Of a stretch of 64,000 nt of DNA, positions 1 to 8,043 are shown one piece after another. Source of the stretch: Acidaminococcus fermentans (GTDB lineage Bacteria > Bacillota > Negativicutes > Acidaminococcales > Acidaminococcaceae); contig NZ_VULN01000009.1 in NCBI RefSeq assembly GCF_009696675.1, positions 1 through 64,000 of the forward strand, in the 5' to 3' direction. The stretch's first letter is position 1. Each line of letters opens with the position of its first letter. The position numbers were made by a program, and so were the translations under genes. The notes beneath the pieces were generated by a model. The model had not been told where the DNA came from. It saw only the letters and a program-made list of their open reading frames with translations, and did no database searches.

Positions 1-2
1 TA

Positions 3-83
3 ATCGATTACAATGCAAACCGTATTCATTCGAGTATTGATTATTTAACTCCGAATGAAAAATACCAGCAATTAGTAAGTTAA
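3..83 (+). CDS. IS3-family transposase, C-terminal end (cut by window edge)
   Basis: Frame 3 is open from the window edge to the TAA at 81-83 and encodes 26 residues. They include RIHSSIDYLTPNE, the typical C-terminal end of IS3/IS150-type DDE transposases (OrfB), where a basic stretch is followed by HSSLxYLTP. The family match rests on this short motif alone. Whether the element is intact cannot be seen, because its body lies outside the window. The sequence after the stop (88-125) holds short GGTGTC/GACACC inverted bits that may belong to the right terminal repeat; I could not fix the element end. Confidence 0.65.
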   Translation: MDYNANRIHSSIDYLTPNEKYQQLVS

Positions 84-127
84 CGAGGTGTCTCGGTTCG
101 ATGTGTCTAAAAGCCTTGACACCTTTC

Positions 128-190
128 GAGCCGCTATGCGGCTCACGAGGCCGGGGTGTTGCACATAACGTGCAACAGCCCCCTTTTTTT
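128..190 (+). terminator. Tandem hairpins with T-run (rho-independent terminator)
   Basis: A small hairpin GAGCCGC/GCGGCTC (128-144) is followed by a strong stem GGGGTGTTGCAC/GTGCAACA-GCCCC around loop ATAAC (153-183) and a run of T (184-190). The same GGGGTGTTGC...GCAACAGCCCC hairpin recurs at 56457-56481, so it is a reused terminator sequence of this genome. Confidence 0.75.
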
Positions 191-274
191 TATGTTGAAA
201 AATCAGATAATTTTGTTATACTTAAAAAGGCTGGAGGAATCCGGAAAAGAGCGAAAAGCCCCGCAGGCCACGGA

Positions 275-312
275 CGGGCGGGCCTTCGGCTCGCCCCTAC
301 GGCGTTGGGGTC
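275..312. repeat. GC-rich intergenic repeat, copy A1
   Basis: This 38-bp stretch, beginning GGGCGGGCCTTCGGCTCGCC, is repeated at 1061-1098 with two mismatches. It can fold on itself (GGGCGAGCC/GGGCGGGCC type pairing). It lies in the 84-551 intergenic stretch, which holds no convincing gene: the terminator at 128-190, this repeat, the repeat at 350-422, and a promoter-like TATACT at about 515 before the next gene. Confidence 0.7.
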
Positions 313-349
313 GGGATGTTGTTTGTACGGTCAGTTGGACGGGGATTTC

Positions 350-422
350 GGAGAACCCCGTTGTTCACGGCCGCCCGACAGCGACGACGTAGGGGCTCCC
401 CGCAGGGGAGCCCTTCCCGGCC
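350..422. repeat. GC-rich intergenic repeat, copy B1
   Basis: About 72 bp, sharing most positions with 50378-50449. Both contain GAGAAC-CCG-TTGTTC, then GTAGGGGCT and a CCCGCAGGGGAGCCC core. The core is partly palindromic. The two copies lie about 50 kb apart in different intergenic regions, so this is an interspersed element rather than a tandem duplication. Confidence 0.65.
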
Positions 423-551
423 TGCGGGTTTCACGTTCAAAGGCAGATGCGTGAGCATCTGGCATCCGAAACGATGAACGACATTCTGTCCCCAAATTCT
501 CCCACCTCTTTTGGTATACTGGAACCAGGAAAAGAAAAGGAGGTAGGGATC

Positions 552-995
552 ATGAGCTTTGTGCTTGCGGAGGATATGGATTTTGGTACGGTGGAGACGG
601 CGGTTTATGGGTACGTGAATTTCTGCCAGGGACCGGATTTTTATGAGTTCCGGATGAGCCCGGAGGCGGCACGGCCTTTTATGGAAAAAATCGACAAGGC
701 CCTGGCGGGGCTCGATGGGGTGCTGAAAAAGCTGGACCCTCAGGCGCAGCCGTTGGATCAGGTCATTTACCAGGAGGGGGACGAGGACAACCAGGGGACC
801 ATTGTGTTCACCGCCTGTCTCCTGGGGCCGGTGGCCATTGACGGGGAATGGAAGAGTGAAGGGGATGCTCTGAAGTTCATCGATGAAATGGATCCGGAAG
901 GGAAGCGGCATGTGGCCTGCGACCTGGTGGCCGACCAGTGTGATTTCGGCAATATCGTTACTCTGCAGCTGAAGAGGTTGGATGGGAGGGAGTAG
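552..995 (+). CDS. Conserved acidic hypothetical protein (147 aa)
   Basis: The start MSFVLAEDMDF is chosen because AAAGGAGG lies 7-10 bases upstream (537-544); in-frame starts further upstream have no ribosome site. The product is soluble and acidic, with no signal peptide or membrane segment and no motif I recognise. A TATACT-like -10 sits at about 515, so it is probably a monocistronic unit. It is flanked by repeat-rich intergenic DNA on both sides. The length and codon use match neighbouring host genes, so I regard it as real but of unknown function. Confidence 0.7.
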   Translation: MSFVLAEDMDFGTVETAVYGYVNFCQGPDFYEFRMSPEAARPFMEKIDKALAGLDGVLKKLDPQAQPLDQVIYQEGDEDNQGTIVFTACLLGPVAIDGEWKSEGDALKFIDEMDPEGKRHVACDLVADQCDFGNIVTLQLKRLDGRE

Positions 996-1060
996 GCCCA
1001 GGGGCAGTCTCTGGCAGCCACTAGCCGCTGGGGGGAACCTGCCAAACCCCAGGCCGGGAA

Positions 1061-1098
1061 GGGCGGGCCTTCGGCTCGCCCCTACGCCGTTGGGATCG
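1061..1098. repeat. GC-rich intergenic repeat, copy A2
   Basis: Second copy of the 275-312 repeat, differing at two positions. The surrounding 996-1303 stretch holds no convincing gene: it has this repeat, a second GC-rich palindromic block near 1178-1201 (GGCGG...CCGCC), and an AT-rich segment 1215-1285 leading to the ribosome site of the next gene. Confidence 0.7.
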
Positions 1099-1303
1099 AA
1101 CGCTCGATTTTACGGTCACAGGAACGGATTTTTCGGCAGTTCCGTTTCTGGAATTTTTTGTTGGATCCTTCGGAGACGGGCGGCCGGGCCTGCCGCCCCT
1201 ACGGTATCGGTATGCATTTCCCTAAAATTTGCCTGCAAATTTTATCCAAAACGACCAACGATAAATGACCAACAATGAACCACATTTCAGGAGGTGTTTA
1301 ACC

Positions 1304-1891
1304 ATGGTGCTGAAAAAACGACGGATCACCCGGGGGCTTTTGGCCGGGTGTTTGCTGCTTTCTCTGGCGGTTGGGGGAACGGCTCTGGCCCGGGAACCGG
1401 AGATCATGTCCAACTTGGGGAATATTACCATCAGTTGTTCCATCTACCCAAGCCAGGCCGGGGTGGCGGGGGTGCGTACCGGCATTTCCCAGAGCCAGGT
1501 GGAAGAGGTGCTGGGGGCGCCCCTGTCGGTGAAATACGGCCGGGGAACCATGGAATATTCCTATCCTTCCCGGACTCTGTTTTTGGTCCATTTCAGCCCG
1601 GAAATGCCCTATGTGCTGACGGACATCAAAACTTCCAACCGGGAAGATGCCACAGTGGACGGGGTCCAGCCAGGGATGGGGGAAACGGTGCTGAACGATG
1701 TGTACGGCCAGGCGGACGCCGTCTGGACCAAAGAGTACGAATCTCCCAAGATCCCGGAAGAGGACAACCAGAAGAACCACGCCCGGCTGGACGAAACCAT
1801 CTATGAATACCATGCCAACAAAACCACCACCCTGGCCTTCAAGGTAAGGCAGGGAGTGATCCGGGAGATCCACGTGCATCAGGCGGAGTGA
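1304..1891 (+). CDS. Secreted protein with two BamE/SmpA-like motifs (195 aa)
   Basis: The start is set by CAGGAGG at 1289-1295. The N-terminus is a classical signal peptide: KKRR, then a hydrophobic stretch LLAGCLLLSLAVGGTALA with a likely cleavage after ALA. The mature part contains GISQSQVEEVLGAPLSV and, later, a second similar segment, VQPGMGETVLNDVYGQAD. Both resemble the small alpha/beta BamE (SmpA/OmlA) fold motif, in which a G-x-T/S-x-x-x-V-x-x-x-L-G-x-P stretch recurs. The product probably acts in the periplasm or envelope. The fold assignment is by motif only; the role is unknown. Confidence 0.65.
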   Translation: MVLKKRRITRGLLAGCLLLSLAVGGTALAREPEIMSNLGNITISCSIYPSQAGVAGVRTGISQSQVEEVLGAPLSVKYGRGTMEYSYPSRTLFLVHFSPEMPYVLTDIKTSNREDATVDGVQPGMGETVLNDVYGQADAVWTKEYESPKIPEEDNQKNHARLDETIYEYHANKTTTLAFKVRQGVIREIHVHQAE

Positions 1892-2143
1892 GGAAGAGAA
1901 GAAGTCAGATTCGGCCCTGACGGGCCTTGAGACGTCAGACGTCAGTTTTGTACGTTGGGAACAAGTGCAGAGTGAAGAGTGCAGAGTGCAGAGTGAAGAG
2001 CGGGACGGAGTGGGTCCAACTTCTCATTTCGGTGCCGTAGGGGCCTCACGCCGGGAGGCCCGCCAGATGCAGGACCGTTCTGTTTATCGCGGGTCAAGCT
2101 GACATCTGACTTCTTTTTTAAAAAGTTTAATTTTCCCCGCCTT

Positions 2144-2182
2144 CCAGTGCTGTATACTATAAAGATACAACGACAGCACTGG
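2144..2182 (+). promoter_or_regulatory. Promoter with operator-like inverted repeat for the ABC exporter operon
   Basis: A perfect 10-bp inverted repeat, CCAGTGCTGT (2144-2153) and ACAGCACTGG (2173-2182), brackets the extended -10 TGTATACTAT (2151-2160). Only the right arm would be transcribed, so a repressor-binding operator fits better than a hairpin. The rest of 1892-2196 has no gene: it holds short tandem repeats of GTGCAGAGTGAAGAG (about 1965-2000) and CGTCAGACGTCAG at about 1931. Confidence 0.55.
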
Positions 2183-2196
2183 GGGGCGGTTTTTTT

Positions 2197-3954
2197 ATGT
2201 TTGAAGGCAGAATCCGGGAGGTGGAGCGGCCGGATCGGATCCTTTCCTATTTTGGACAGGAAAAGGCCGTCCTGCTGGTGGTGACGGTCACCGGCATCCT
2301 GTACAACCTGGGCATGGGGGCGGGGCCCTATTTCGAAGGCCAGCTGGCCCAGTGCCTTTACGACATTTTCCAGGGCAAAGCCACTGCCGGGGATATGGTC
2401 CGTCTGGCAGCTTTGTATGTGGGGGTGATCTTCCTGGTCCAGTTGTCCCGGGCCGGGAAGCGTTACAGCGTCCGGCTGTTTGCCAACCGGGTGAGCCGGA
2501 CCATGCGCCATACCCTGTACCACAGTCTGGTGCGCCTGGAAGCCCGGCAGCTGCAGCAGGAAAACCTGGGGAACCTGATGACCAAGGCCATGGGGGACGT
2601 GGATGCCTGTGCGGAAGGGATGCGGAAATTCACCACGGAAGTGTTCGACACCGGGGTGGTGATGGTGGTGTACCTGAGCCTGCTGCTGGCCTACGACTGG
2701 CGGCTGACCCTGCTGGCCTGCAGCTTCACCCCGGCGGCCTACTGGATCGCCAACCGGCTGAAAAAGCAGGTGGCCCAGGCCAACGGGGTCTACAAGGCCA
2801 CGGAAGCCCGGCTGAACACCCTGACCCTGGACCGGGTGAGCCATGCCCTGACCTACCGGATCTACGGCCAGGAACAGAACCGGGATGCCGCCTACGAAAA
2901 CCAGCTGACCGCCTACGAAAAGGCCAGCGCCCGGGCCAACATCTTTGAAGGGGCCCTGGGGCCTTTGTACGATGCCATTGCCATGGCAGGCACCGGGATG
3001 ATCTTCTGGTTCGGGGCGAAGAACGTCCAGGGTACCGGGTGGGAACTGTGGAACATTGCCAGTTTCACCACCTTTTTGGCTTGCTTCACCAAACTGGCGG
3101 TAAAGACCAGCCATGCGGCCAAACTATTCAATGCGGTCCAGAAGGCCCAGGTTTCCTGGCAGCGGATCAAGCCCCTGCTCCAGCAGGCGGCTCCGGAAGA
3201 GGATGAACAGCCACTGGAGCCGGTGGAACCGGCGGATCTGGAAGTCCGGGACCTGGCCTGCCATTATCCGGGCCAGGAGGAAGGCCTTTCCGGGATTTCT
3301 TTTGCCGCTCATCCCGGGGACATTATCGGCATTACGGGACCGGTGGCCTGCGGAAAGAGCCTTCTGGGGAAGGTGTTCCTGGATGAAGTGCCCTGGACCG
3401 GGACCCTGCTGTGCCATGGGGAGGATTTCCATACCTTGGACCGGGAACGGCGCCGGAGCCTTGTTTCCTATCTGGGCCACGATCCGGAGCTCCTCAGCAC
3501 TTCCATTGGGGAGAACATTGCCCTGGGAGACCCGGTGGATGTGGAAAAATACCTGGCCATGACCAATCTGGCAGAAGAGGTGGCGGCCATGCCCCAGGGA
3601 GTGGATACTCCGGTGGGCAGCGAAGGCACCCGGCTTTCCGGCGGGCAGCAGGCCCGGATCGCCCTGGCCCGGACCCTGGCCCATGCCCGGTCGGTGCTGG
3701 TGCTGGACGATCCTTTTGCGGCAGTGGACCGGAAAGGGGAAACAAAGATCCTGGAGAACATCCGCCGGGCTTTCCCGGACCGGGTGATCCTTTTGATTTC
3801 CCATCGGCTTACCCATTTCCCGGAATTTACCGGGGTCCTGTTCCTGGAAGGGGGACGGGGGATCTTCGGGACCCATGCAAAACTCATGGAGCAGGAGCCC
3901 GGCTATGCCCGGCTGGTAAAGCTTCAGCAGGAAGGGGTGGATCTGGATGAATAG
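2197..3954 (+). CDS. ABC exporter subunit A, permease-ATPase fusion (585 aa)
   Basis: A type IV (exporter) half-transporter: about 330 residues with six predicted membrane helices, then a nucleotide-binding domain. Visible motifs are Walker A GPVACGKS, the canonical signature LSGGQQARIALAR, Walker B LVLDDPFAAVD and H-loop LISHRL. The catalytic glutamate after Walker B is replaced by aspartate. Its stop overlaps the next gene by 8 bp, so the two halves are translationally coupled and probably form a heterodimer like TM287/288. The substrate is not deducible; small hydrophobic compounds or peptides are typical for the family. Confidence 0.9.
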   Translation: MFEGRIREVERPDRILSYFGQEKAVLLVVTVTGILYNLGMGAGPYFEGQLAQCLYDIFQGKATAGDMVRLAALYVGVIFLVQLSRAGKRYSVRLFANRVSRTMRHTLYHSLVRLEARQLQQENLGNLMTKAMGDVDACAEGMRKFTTEVFDTGVVMVVYLSLLLAYDWRLTLLACSFTPAAYWIANRLKKQVAQANGVYKATEARLNTLTLDRVSHALTYRIYGQEQNRDAAYENQLTAYEKASARANIFEGALGPLYDAIAMAGTGMIFWFGAKNVQGTGWELWNIASFTTFLACFTKLAVKTSHAAKLFNAVQKAQVSWQRIKPLLQQAAPEEDEQPLEPVEPADLEVRDLACHYPGQEEGLSGISFAAHPGDIIGITGPVACGKSLLGKVFLDEVPWTGTLLCHGEDFHTLDRERRRSLVSYLGHDPELLSTSIGENIALGDPVDVEKYLAMTNLAEEVAAMPQGVDTPVGSEGTRLSGGQQARIALARTLAHARSVLVLDDPFAAVDRKGETKILENIRRAFPDRVILLISHRLTHFPEFTGVLFLEGGRGIFGTHAKLMEQEPGYARLVKLQQEGVDLDE

Positions 3955-5587
3955 GAAGAATCCTGTTTGGGAAAGCGTGAAGGGAACCCTCCGGGCCCAT
4001 CCCCGGTCCGGGGCTCTGGTGGCGGTGCTGGTGGTCCTTTCTGTGTTCACCTCCCTTTTGCCGCCCCTGGTGCTGGAACGGGCGGTGAACAGCCTGACGG
4101 AAGGACGGGGGATTCCCTGGCAGCTGGGCCTCTTGTACATCGGCCTTACGGTGCTGTCGGACTGCTGCGAAACCGCCCAGAACGGGGCCATTACCCTGTT
4201 CGGACAGAAGGTGACCCACGGTCTCCGGTCCACCCTGTGCGCCAAACTGGACCGGCTGCCGGCCCGGTACTTCACCGGCCATCCCAGCGGCCAGACCACG
4301 TCCATTTTTGTCAACGACGGGGACACCATCGATGCCCTGTATTCTGACGGGATCGTGGGGATGCTGGCGGATGCCTGCAAGCTGCTGGGGATTCTGTGGA
4401 TCCTGTGGAGCCGGAGCCAGGGGCTGTTCTGGATCCTGTGCCTTTTGCTGCCCCTGCTGTTTGGGCTCACCCGGCACTTCCAGAAGGGGACCCTGGCCGC
4501 CCAGCGGGAAAACCGCCGGGCCATCGGACGGGTGAACAGCCATGTGCCGGAAACCATCCGGAACATCCGGACCATCCATTCCCTGGGGAAGGAACAGTAT
4601 ATGGAAGACCGGTACGATACCCTGATCACCGACAGCTTCCGGGCCATCAACCGGGCCAATGTGTTCGACGGGATCTATTCTCCCATTATCCTGGTGACCC
4701 AGGCGGCAGTGGTGGCGGTGATCATGGTGGGGGCGGCCCTGGGGCCCGCCTGGGCGGATCTCTTCGGCCTTTCCGTAGGGTCCGCCGTTGCGGTGATTGC
4801 TTACGTGGGGAAAATCTTCGGGCCCCTGGAGAGCATCGGCATGGAAATCCAGAGCATCCAGAGCGCCATGGCCGGGATCCAGCATATCGGGGAATTCCTG
4901 GACGAAGAGGAGCGGACTTCTGTGAGCCGGGACCCTTTGCCGGAAGGAATCCGGGACAAGGCAGTGGCTTTTTCCCATGTGACCTTCGGGTATGACCCGG
5001 CCCGACCCATTTTGAAGGACTTTTCCTGCAGCCTGGAGCCGGGGGAACAGGTGATCCTTATGGGGCCCAGCGGCTGCGGCAAAAGCACCCTGTTCAAGCT
5101 GCTCCTGGGGCTGTACGGCCCCCAGCAGGGGACGGTGGCCCTGATGGGGTACCGGGCCGGGAGCCTGCCGGAAGAGGAGAAACGGAGCCTGTACGGCTGC
5201 GTGGAACAGGAATTTTCTCCGGTACCCGGTACCGTAGGGGACCAGGTGACCCTGGGAGATGGGTCGGTGACTGCGGACCAGACGGACCGGGCCCTGGAAC
5301 TGGTGGGCCTGCAGGAGGCGGTGGACCGGCTGCCCCAGGGGAAGGACACCCCCATGGCGGACGGACTGTTCTCCCAGGGAGAACTCCAGCTGCTGAACAT
5401 TGTCCGGGCCGTGGCCAAAGAACCCCGGCTGCTGCTCTTGGACGAAATCACTGCCAACCTGGACAGCCAGACGGAAGAAAAAGTACTGAAAGCCCTGGAA
5501 AGGGCTGCCCAGGGCCGCAGCGTCCTCAGCATCTCCCACCGGTTCTCCCGGATGATGGAAGGGCAGAGGATCATCAGGATGGGGTAA
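3947..5587 (+). CDS. ABC exporter subunit B, permease-ATPase fusion (546 aa)
   Basis: Partner of the upstream half-transporter, overlapping it by 8 bp. It has an N-terminal membrane domain and a nucleotide-binding domain with Walker A GPSGCGKST and Walker B LLLLDEITANLD, including the catalytic glutamate. The signature motif is degenerate, FSQGELQ instead of LSGGQ. Paired with subunit A this gives one consensus ATP site (B Walker motifs with A signature) and one degenerate site (A Walker motifs with B signature), the layout of asymmetric heterodimeric exporters. The H-loop SISHRF is present. Confidence 0.9.
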   Translation: MNRKNPVWESVKGTLRAHPRSGALVAVLVVLSVFTSLLPPLVLERAVNSLTEGRGIPWQLGLLYIGLTVLSDCCETAQNGAITLFGQKVTHGLRSTLCAKLDRLPARYFTGHPSGQTTSIFVNDGDTIDALYSDGIVGMLADACKLLGILWILWSRSQGLFWILCLLLPLLFGLTRHFQKGTLAAQRENRRAIGRVNSHVPETIRNIRTIHSLGKEQYMEDRYDTLITDSFRAINRANVFDGIYSPIILVTQAAVVAVIMVGAALGPAWADLFGLSVGSAVAVIAYVGKIFGPLESIGMEIQSIQSAMAGIQHIGEFLDEEERTSVSRDPLPEGIRDKAVAFSHVTFGYDPARPILKDFSCSLEPGEQVILMGPSGCGKSTLFKLLLGLYGPQQGTVALMGYRAGSLPEEEKRSLYGCVEQEFSPVPGTVGDQVTLGDGSVTADQTDRALELVGLQEAVDRLPQGKDTPMADGLFSQGELQLLNIVRAVAKEPRLLLLDEITANLDSQTEEKVLKALERAAQGRSVLSISHRFSRMMEGQRIIRMG

Positions 5588-5592
5588 CGGGC

Positions 5593-5665
5593 TGTCAATG
5601 GTCAATGGTCTCTGGACGATCCAGTGACCATTGACAAAAAAAGGTGCCCGGAGGCACCTTTTTTT
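5593..5665. terminator. Bidirectional terminator plus palindrome between convergent genes
   Basis: The hairpin GGTGCC-CGGA-GGCACC (5643-5658) is flanked by seven A and seven T residues, so it can end transcription from both sides. Just upstream, TGTCAATGGTC (5593-5603) and GACCATTGACA (5626-5636) form an 11-bp inverted repeat enclosing CTGGA/TCCAG. A related GTCAACGGTCA palindrome sits after pheT. Confidence 0.85.
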
Positions 5666-6680
5666 AATATCCCAACTTTTTCTTCAGCTCTTCCATATCC
5701 TTTTCCGTCAGGAAGGGCCGGATCAGGCCCAGGTAGTATTCCGCTTCTTTTTCCCGGCCGGCTTTGTGACAGGCCTGGGCTCCTCCGGCGGCCAGCCGGA
5801 GGACTTCCGGATTGGGGCCCAGGGGGATGGCTTCCTTCTGGGCGAAGGCGGCCAGTTCTTCCCGGGTGGCCGGTTTCCCGTCCAGCTTCTGGTTTTCCGC
5901 CAGGGTCTGGAGCTGTTTTTTGGCTTCTTCCGAATCCTGGAAGTTCAGGCTCATGAGATAGGCGTACCGGGCTCCCTGCCAGTCTTCCTTATGGAGCAGC
6001 AGGGCTCCCTGGTTCCGGTAGCACCGGGCCAGGTCAGCAGGACGGAAGGCCTCACGGAACGCTTCCCGGTTCACCCGGCCGAAGCTTTCCCAGTCGGCCT
6101 CATCCTTCAGCACCGCCAGATAGGCCGCCCGCACCGGGGCGCTGGCCGGATCCCACCGGAGCCCTTTTTCCAGGGCCTTCCGGGCGTTTTTCAGGTTCCC
6201 CTGGGCCAGTTCCAGTTCCCCCTGGACCAGATACAGCAGGTGGAAGGGGAAGGGGGCCTGCTGGACGTTCTTTTTCGGCTGGTAAAACTGCTGGAACAGC
6301 ACCATTTCCATGGGCTCTGCAAAGGACCGGAATTCCACTTCCGAATCCGGCTGGAACAGGGCGGAATGTTCCGCTTCCTGGATATGGGGGGCCAGCAGCT
6401 CCCGGGCCTTGTCAAAATCCCGGGCAGCGGTCAGCTTCCGGGCTTCTTCCAGATGAGCCCGGAATTTGTCGAAAGCCTGGCTGAACATGTCTGCAAAATG
6501 CTGGCGGCTTTCCTCCGGCATCAGCTTGTACAGCAGCTGGCTGCAGAACCGGGCGATTTCCCGGTGGAGAGGGTGGTCCCGGTACAGTTCCATGCACCCC
6601 TGCAGGTATTTGATGTCTTTCTGGGAGTTCCCGGTCAGGTTCTCCCGGATGGATTTTACAATGGATTCCAGTTGTTCCAT
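5664..6680 (-). CDS. TPR-like cytoplasmic protein (338 aa)
   Basis: The start MEQLESIVKSI is chosen because GGAGG lies 7 bases upstream; a longer in-frame extension runs through the promoter region and lacks a ribosome site. The protein is all-helical, with repeated motifs such as LYLVQGELELAQGNLKNARKA and ALLLHKEDWQGARYAYLMSL, which match the tetratricopeptide pattern (small residues at positions 8, 20 and 27). No membrane or signal segment is seen. Such proteins usually scaffold other proteins; the partner is unknown. It is transcribed divergently from pheST. Confidence 0.65.
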   Translation of the reverse strand: MEQLESIVKSIRENLTGNSQKDIKYLQGCMELYRDHPLHREIARFCSQLLYKLMPEESRQHFADMFSQAFDKFRAHLEEARKLTAARDFDKARELLAPHIQEAEHSALFQPDSEVEFRSFAEPMEMVLFQQFYQPKKNVQQAPFPFHLLYLVQGELELAQGNLKNARKALEKGLRWDPASAPVRAAYLAVLKDEADWESFGRVNREAFREAFRPADLARCYRNQGALLLHKEDWQGARYAYLMSLNFQDSEEAKKQLQTLAENQKLDGKPATREELAAFAQKEAIPLGPNPEVLRLAAGGAQACHKAGREKEAEYYLGLIRPFLTEKDMEELKKKLGY

Positions 6681-6714
6681 GATTTTTCCTCCGATTCGTG
6701 GCAATGTATCTACT

Positions 6715-6755
6715 ATTATACAGCCCTTGCCCCCTTCCTTCAACTGTGCTATAAT
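6715..6755. promoter_or_regulatory. Overlapping divergent promoters
   Basis: On the plus strand TTGCCC (6727-6732), a 17-bp spacer and TATAAT (6750-6755) drive the T-box leader. On the minus strand TTGAAG (read from 6743 to 6738), 17 bp and TATAAT (6720 to 6715) drive the TPR-like gene. The two promoters share bases 6727-6743, so the polymerases must compete. Confidence 0.75.
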
Positions 6756-6761
6756 GGTTCC

Positions 6762-6990
6762 ATTCAATTCCATACCTTGCCATGAACAGGAGAGTACGCA
6801 TTTCCGGAGGTCACAGAGAGTGGGGAGCAGGTGGGAGCCCCGTACGGAAAGAGATGGGGAAGTTCACCTGGGAGCAACCGGACTGAACGGAGTAGGTCCG
6901 GCGCCGGCAGCGTTATCGGCCAGATGAGTGAAAAAATAGGGTGGTACCGCGAACCTTCGCCCCTTGTGGGGACGGAGGTTCTATTTTTTT
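6762..6990 (+). promoter_or_regulatory. T-box leader (tRNA-Phe sensing) of pheST
   Basis: The leader contains the conserved T-box AGGGTGGTACCGCG (6939-6952). The base after TGG is T, which pairs with an A discriminator as expected of tRNA-Phe. It is followed by a terminator, AACCTTCGCCCC/GGGGACGGAGGTT (6952-6980), and a T-run (6984-6990). A likely specifier codon is TTC at 6863-6865 in the 3' side of stem I. Uncharged tRNA-Phe would stabilise the antiterminator and turn on pheST. Class and mechanism are established; the specifier position is my reading. Confidence 0.9.
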
Positions 6991-7003
6991 AGGAGGCGTG
7001 AAC

Positions 7004-8026
7004 ATGAGCGATAAACTGCAGGAACTGCGGGAGAAGATCCAGAAGGATCTCAGTCAAGTCAAAAGTGTGGAAGATCTGAAGAACATCCGGGTCCAGTACC
7101 TGGGCAAGAAGGGGGCCCTGACCTCCATTCTCCGGAGCCTGGGAGACGTGGCGGCGGAAGAACGGCCGAAGATCGGCAAAATGGTCAACGAAGTCCGGGC
7201 CAAGATGGAACAGCGGATCAACGAACAGATGAAGCTGCTGGAAGCCCATCAGATTGAAGAAAAACTGGCCAGTGAAACCCTGGATTTCACCCTGCCGGGA
7301 CGGAAACCGGCCCTGGGCCATCTCCATCCGGTGACCCAGACCCTGCGGGACATCAAGAAAGTGTTCATGCGCATGGGGTTCGAAGTGGTGGAAGGCCCGG
7401 AAATCGAAACGGACTATTTCAACTTTGAAGCCCTGAACCTGCCCAAGGACCATCCGGCCCGGGATATGCAGGATACCTTCTACATCACCGATGACATCCT
7501 GCTCCGGACCCAGACTTCCGGGGTGCAGGCCCGTACCATGCAGAGCCGGGAACCCAACACCCCCATCCGGATGATCTGCCCGGGCACCGTGTACCGGAAC
7601 GACTACGATGCCACCCATTCTCCCATGTTCCATCAGGTGGAAGGCCTGGTGGTGGACAAGGATATTTCCCTGGCGGACCTGAAAGGGACCCTGGAACTGT
7701 TCTGCAAGGAGATGTTCGGGGACAGCGTGAAGATCCGGCTGCGGCCCAGCTTCTTCCCCTTCACGGAACCCTCCTGCGAAGTGGATATCAGCTGCGTCAT
7801 GTGCGGGGGCAAGGGCTGCCGGGTGTGCAAGAACTCCGGCTGGCTGGAAATCCTGGGGGCCGGGATGGTGCATCCCAACGTGCTGCGGATGAGCGGCTAC
7901 GATCCGGACAAAATGAAGGGCTTTGCCTTCGGGATGGGCGTGGAACGGATTGCCATGCTGCGGTACGGCATCGACGATCTCCGTCTGTTCTTCGAAAATG
8001 ACCTGCGGTTCATCCGTCAATTCTGA
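7004..8026 (+). CDS. pheS: Phenylalanine-tRNA ligase alpha subunit (340 aa)
   Basis: Charges tRNA-Phe as part of an alpha2-beta2 enzyme in the cytoplasm. The start [13 protein letters not shown] follows AGGAGG at 6991-6996; upstream in-frame codons lie within the T-box terminator. Class II motifs are visible: [11 protein letters not shown] (motif 2 region), [17 protein letters not shown] (motif 3), and the bacterial cysteine cluster [12 protein letters not shown]. The N-terminal helical coiled-coil arm is present. Expression is controlled by the T-box leader; pheT follows 17 bases downstream. Confidence 0.97.
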   Translation: MSDKLQELREKIQKDLSQVKSVEDLKNIRVQYLGKKGALTSILRSLGDVAAEERPKIGKMVNEVRAKMEQRINEQMKLLEAHQIEEKLASETLDFTLPGRKPALGHLHPVTQTLRDIKKVFMRMGFEVVEGPEIETDYFNFEALNLPKDHPARDMQDTFYITDDILLRTQTSGVQARTMQSREPNTPIRMICPGTVYRNDYDATHSPMFHQVEGLVVDKDISLADLKGTLELFCKEMFGDSVKIRLRPSFFPFTEPSCEVDISCVMCGGKGCRVCKNSGWLEILGAGMVHPNVLRMSGYDPDKMKGFAFGMGVERIAMLRYGIDDLRLFFENDLRFIRQF

Positions 8027-8043
8027 GTGGGAGGCAAAGGACA

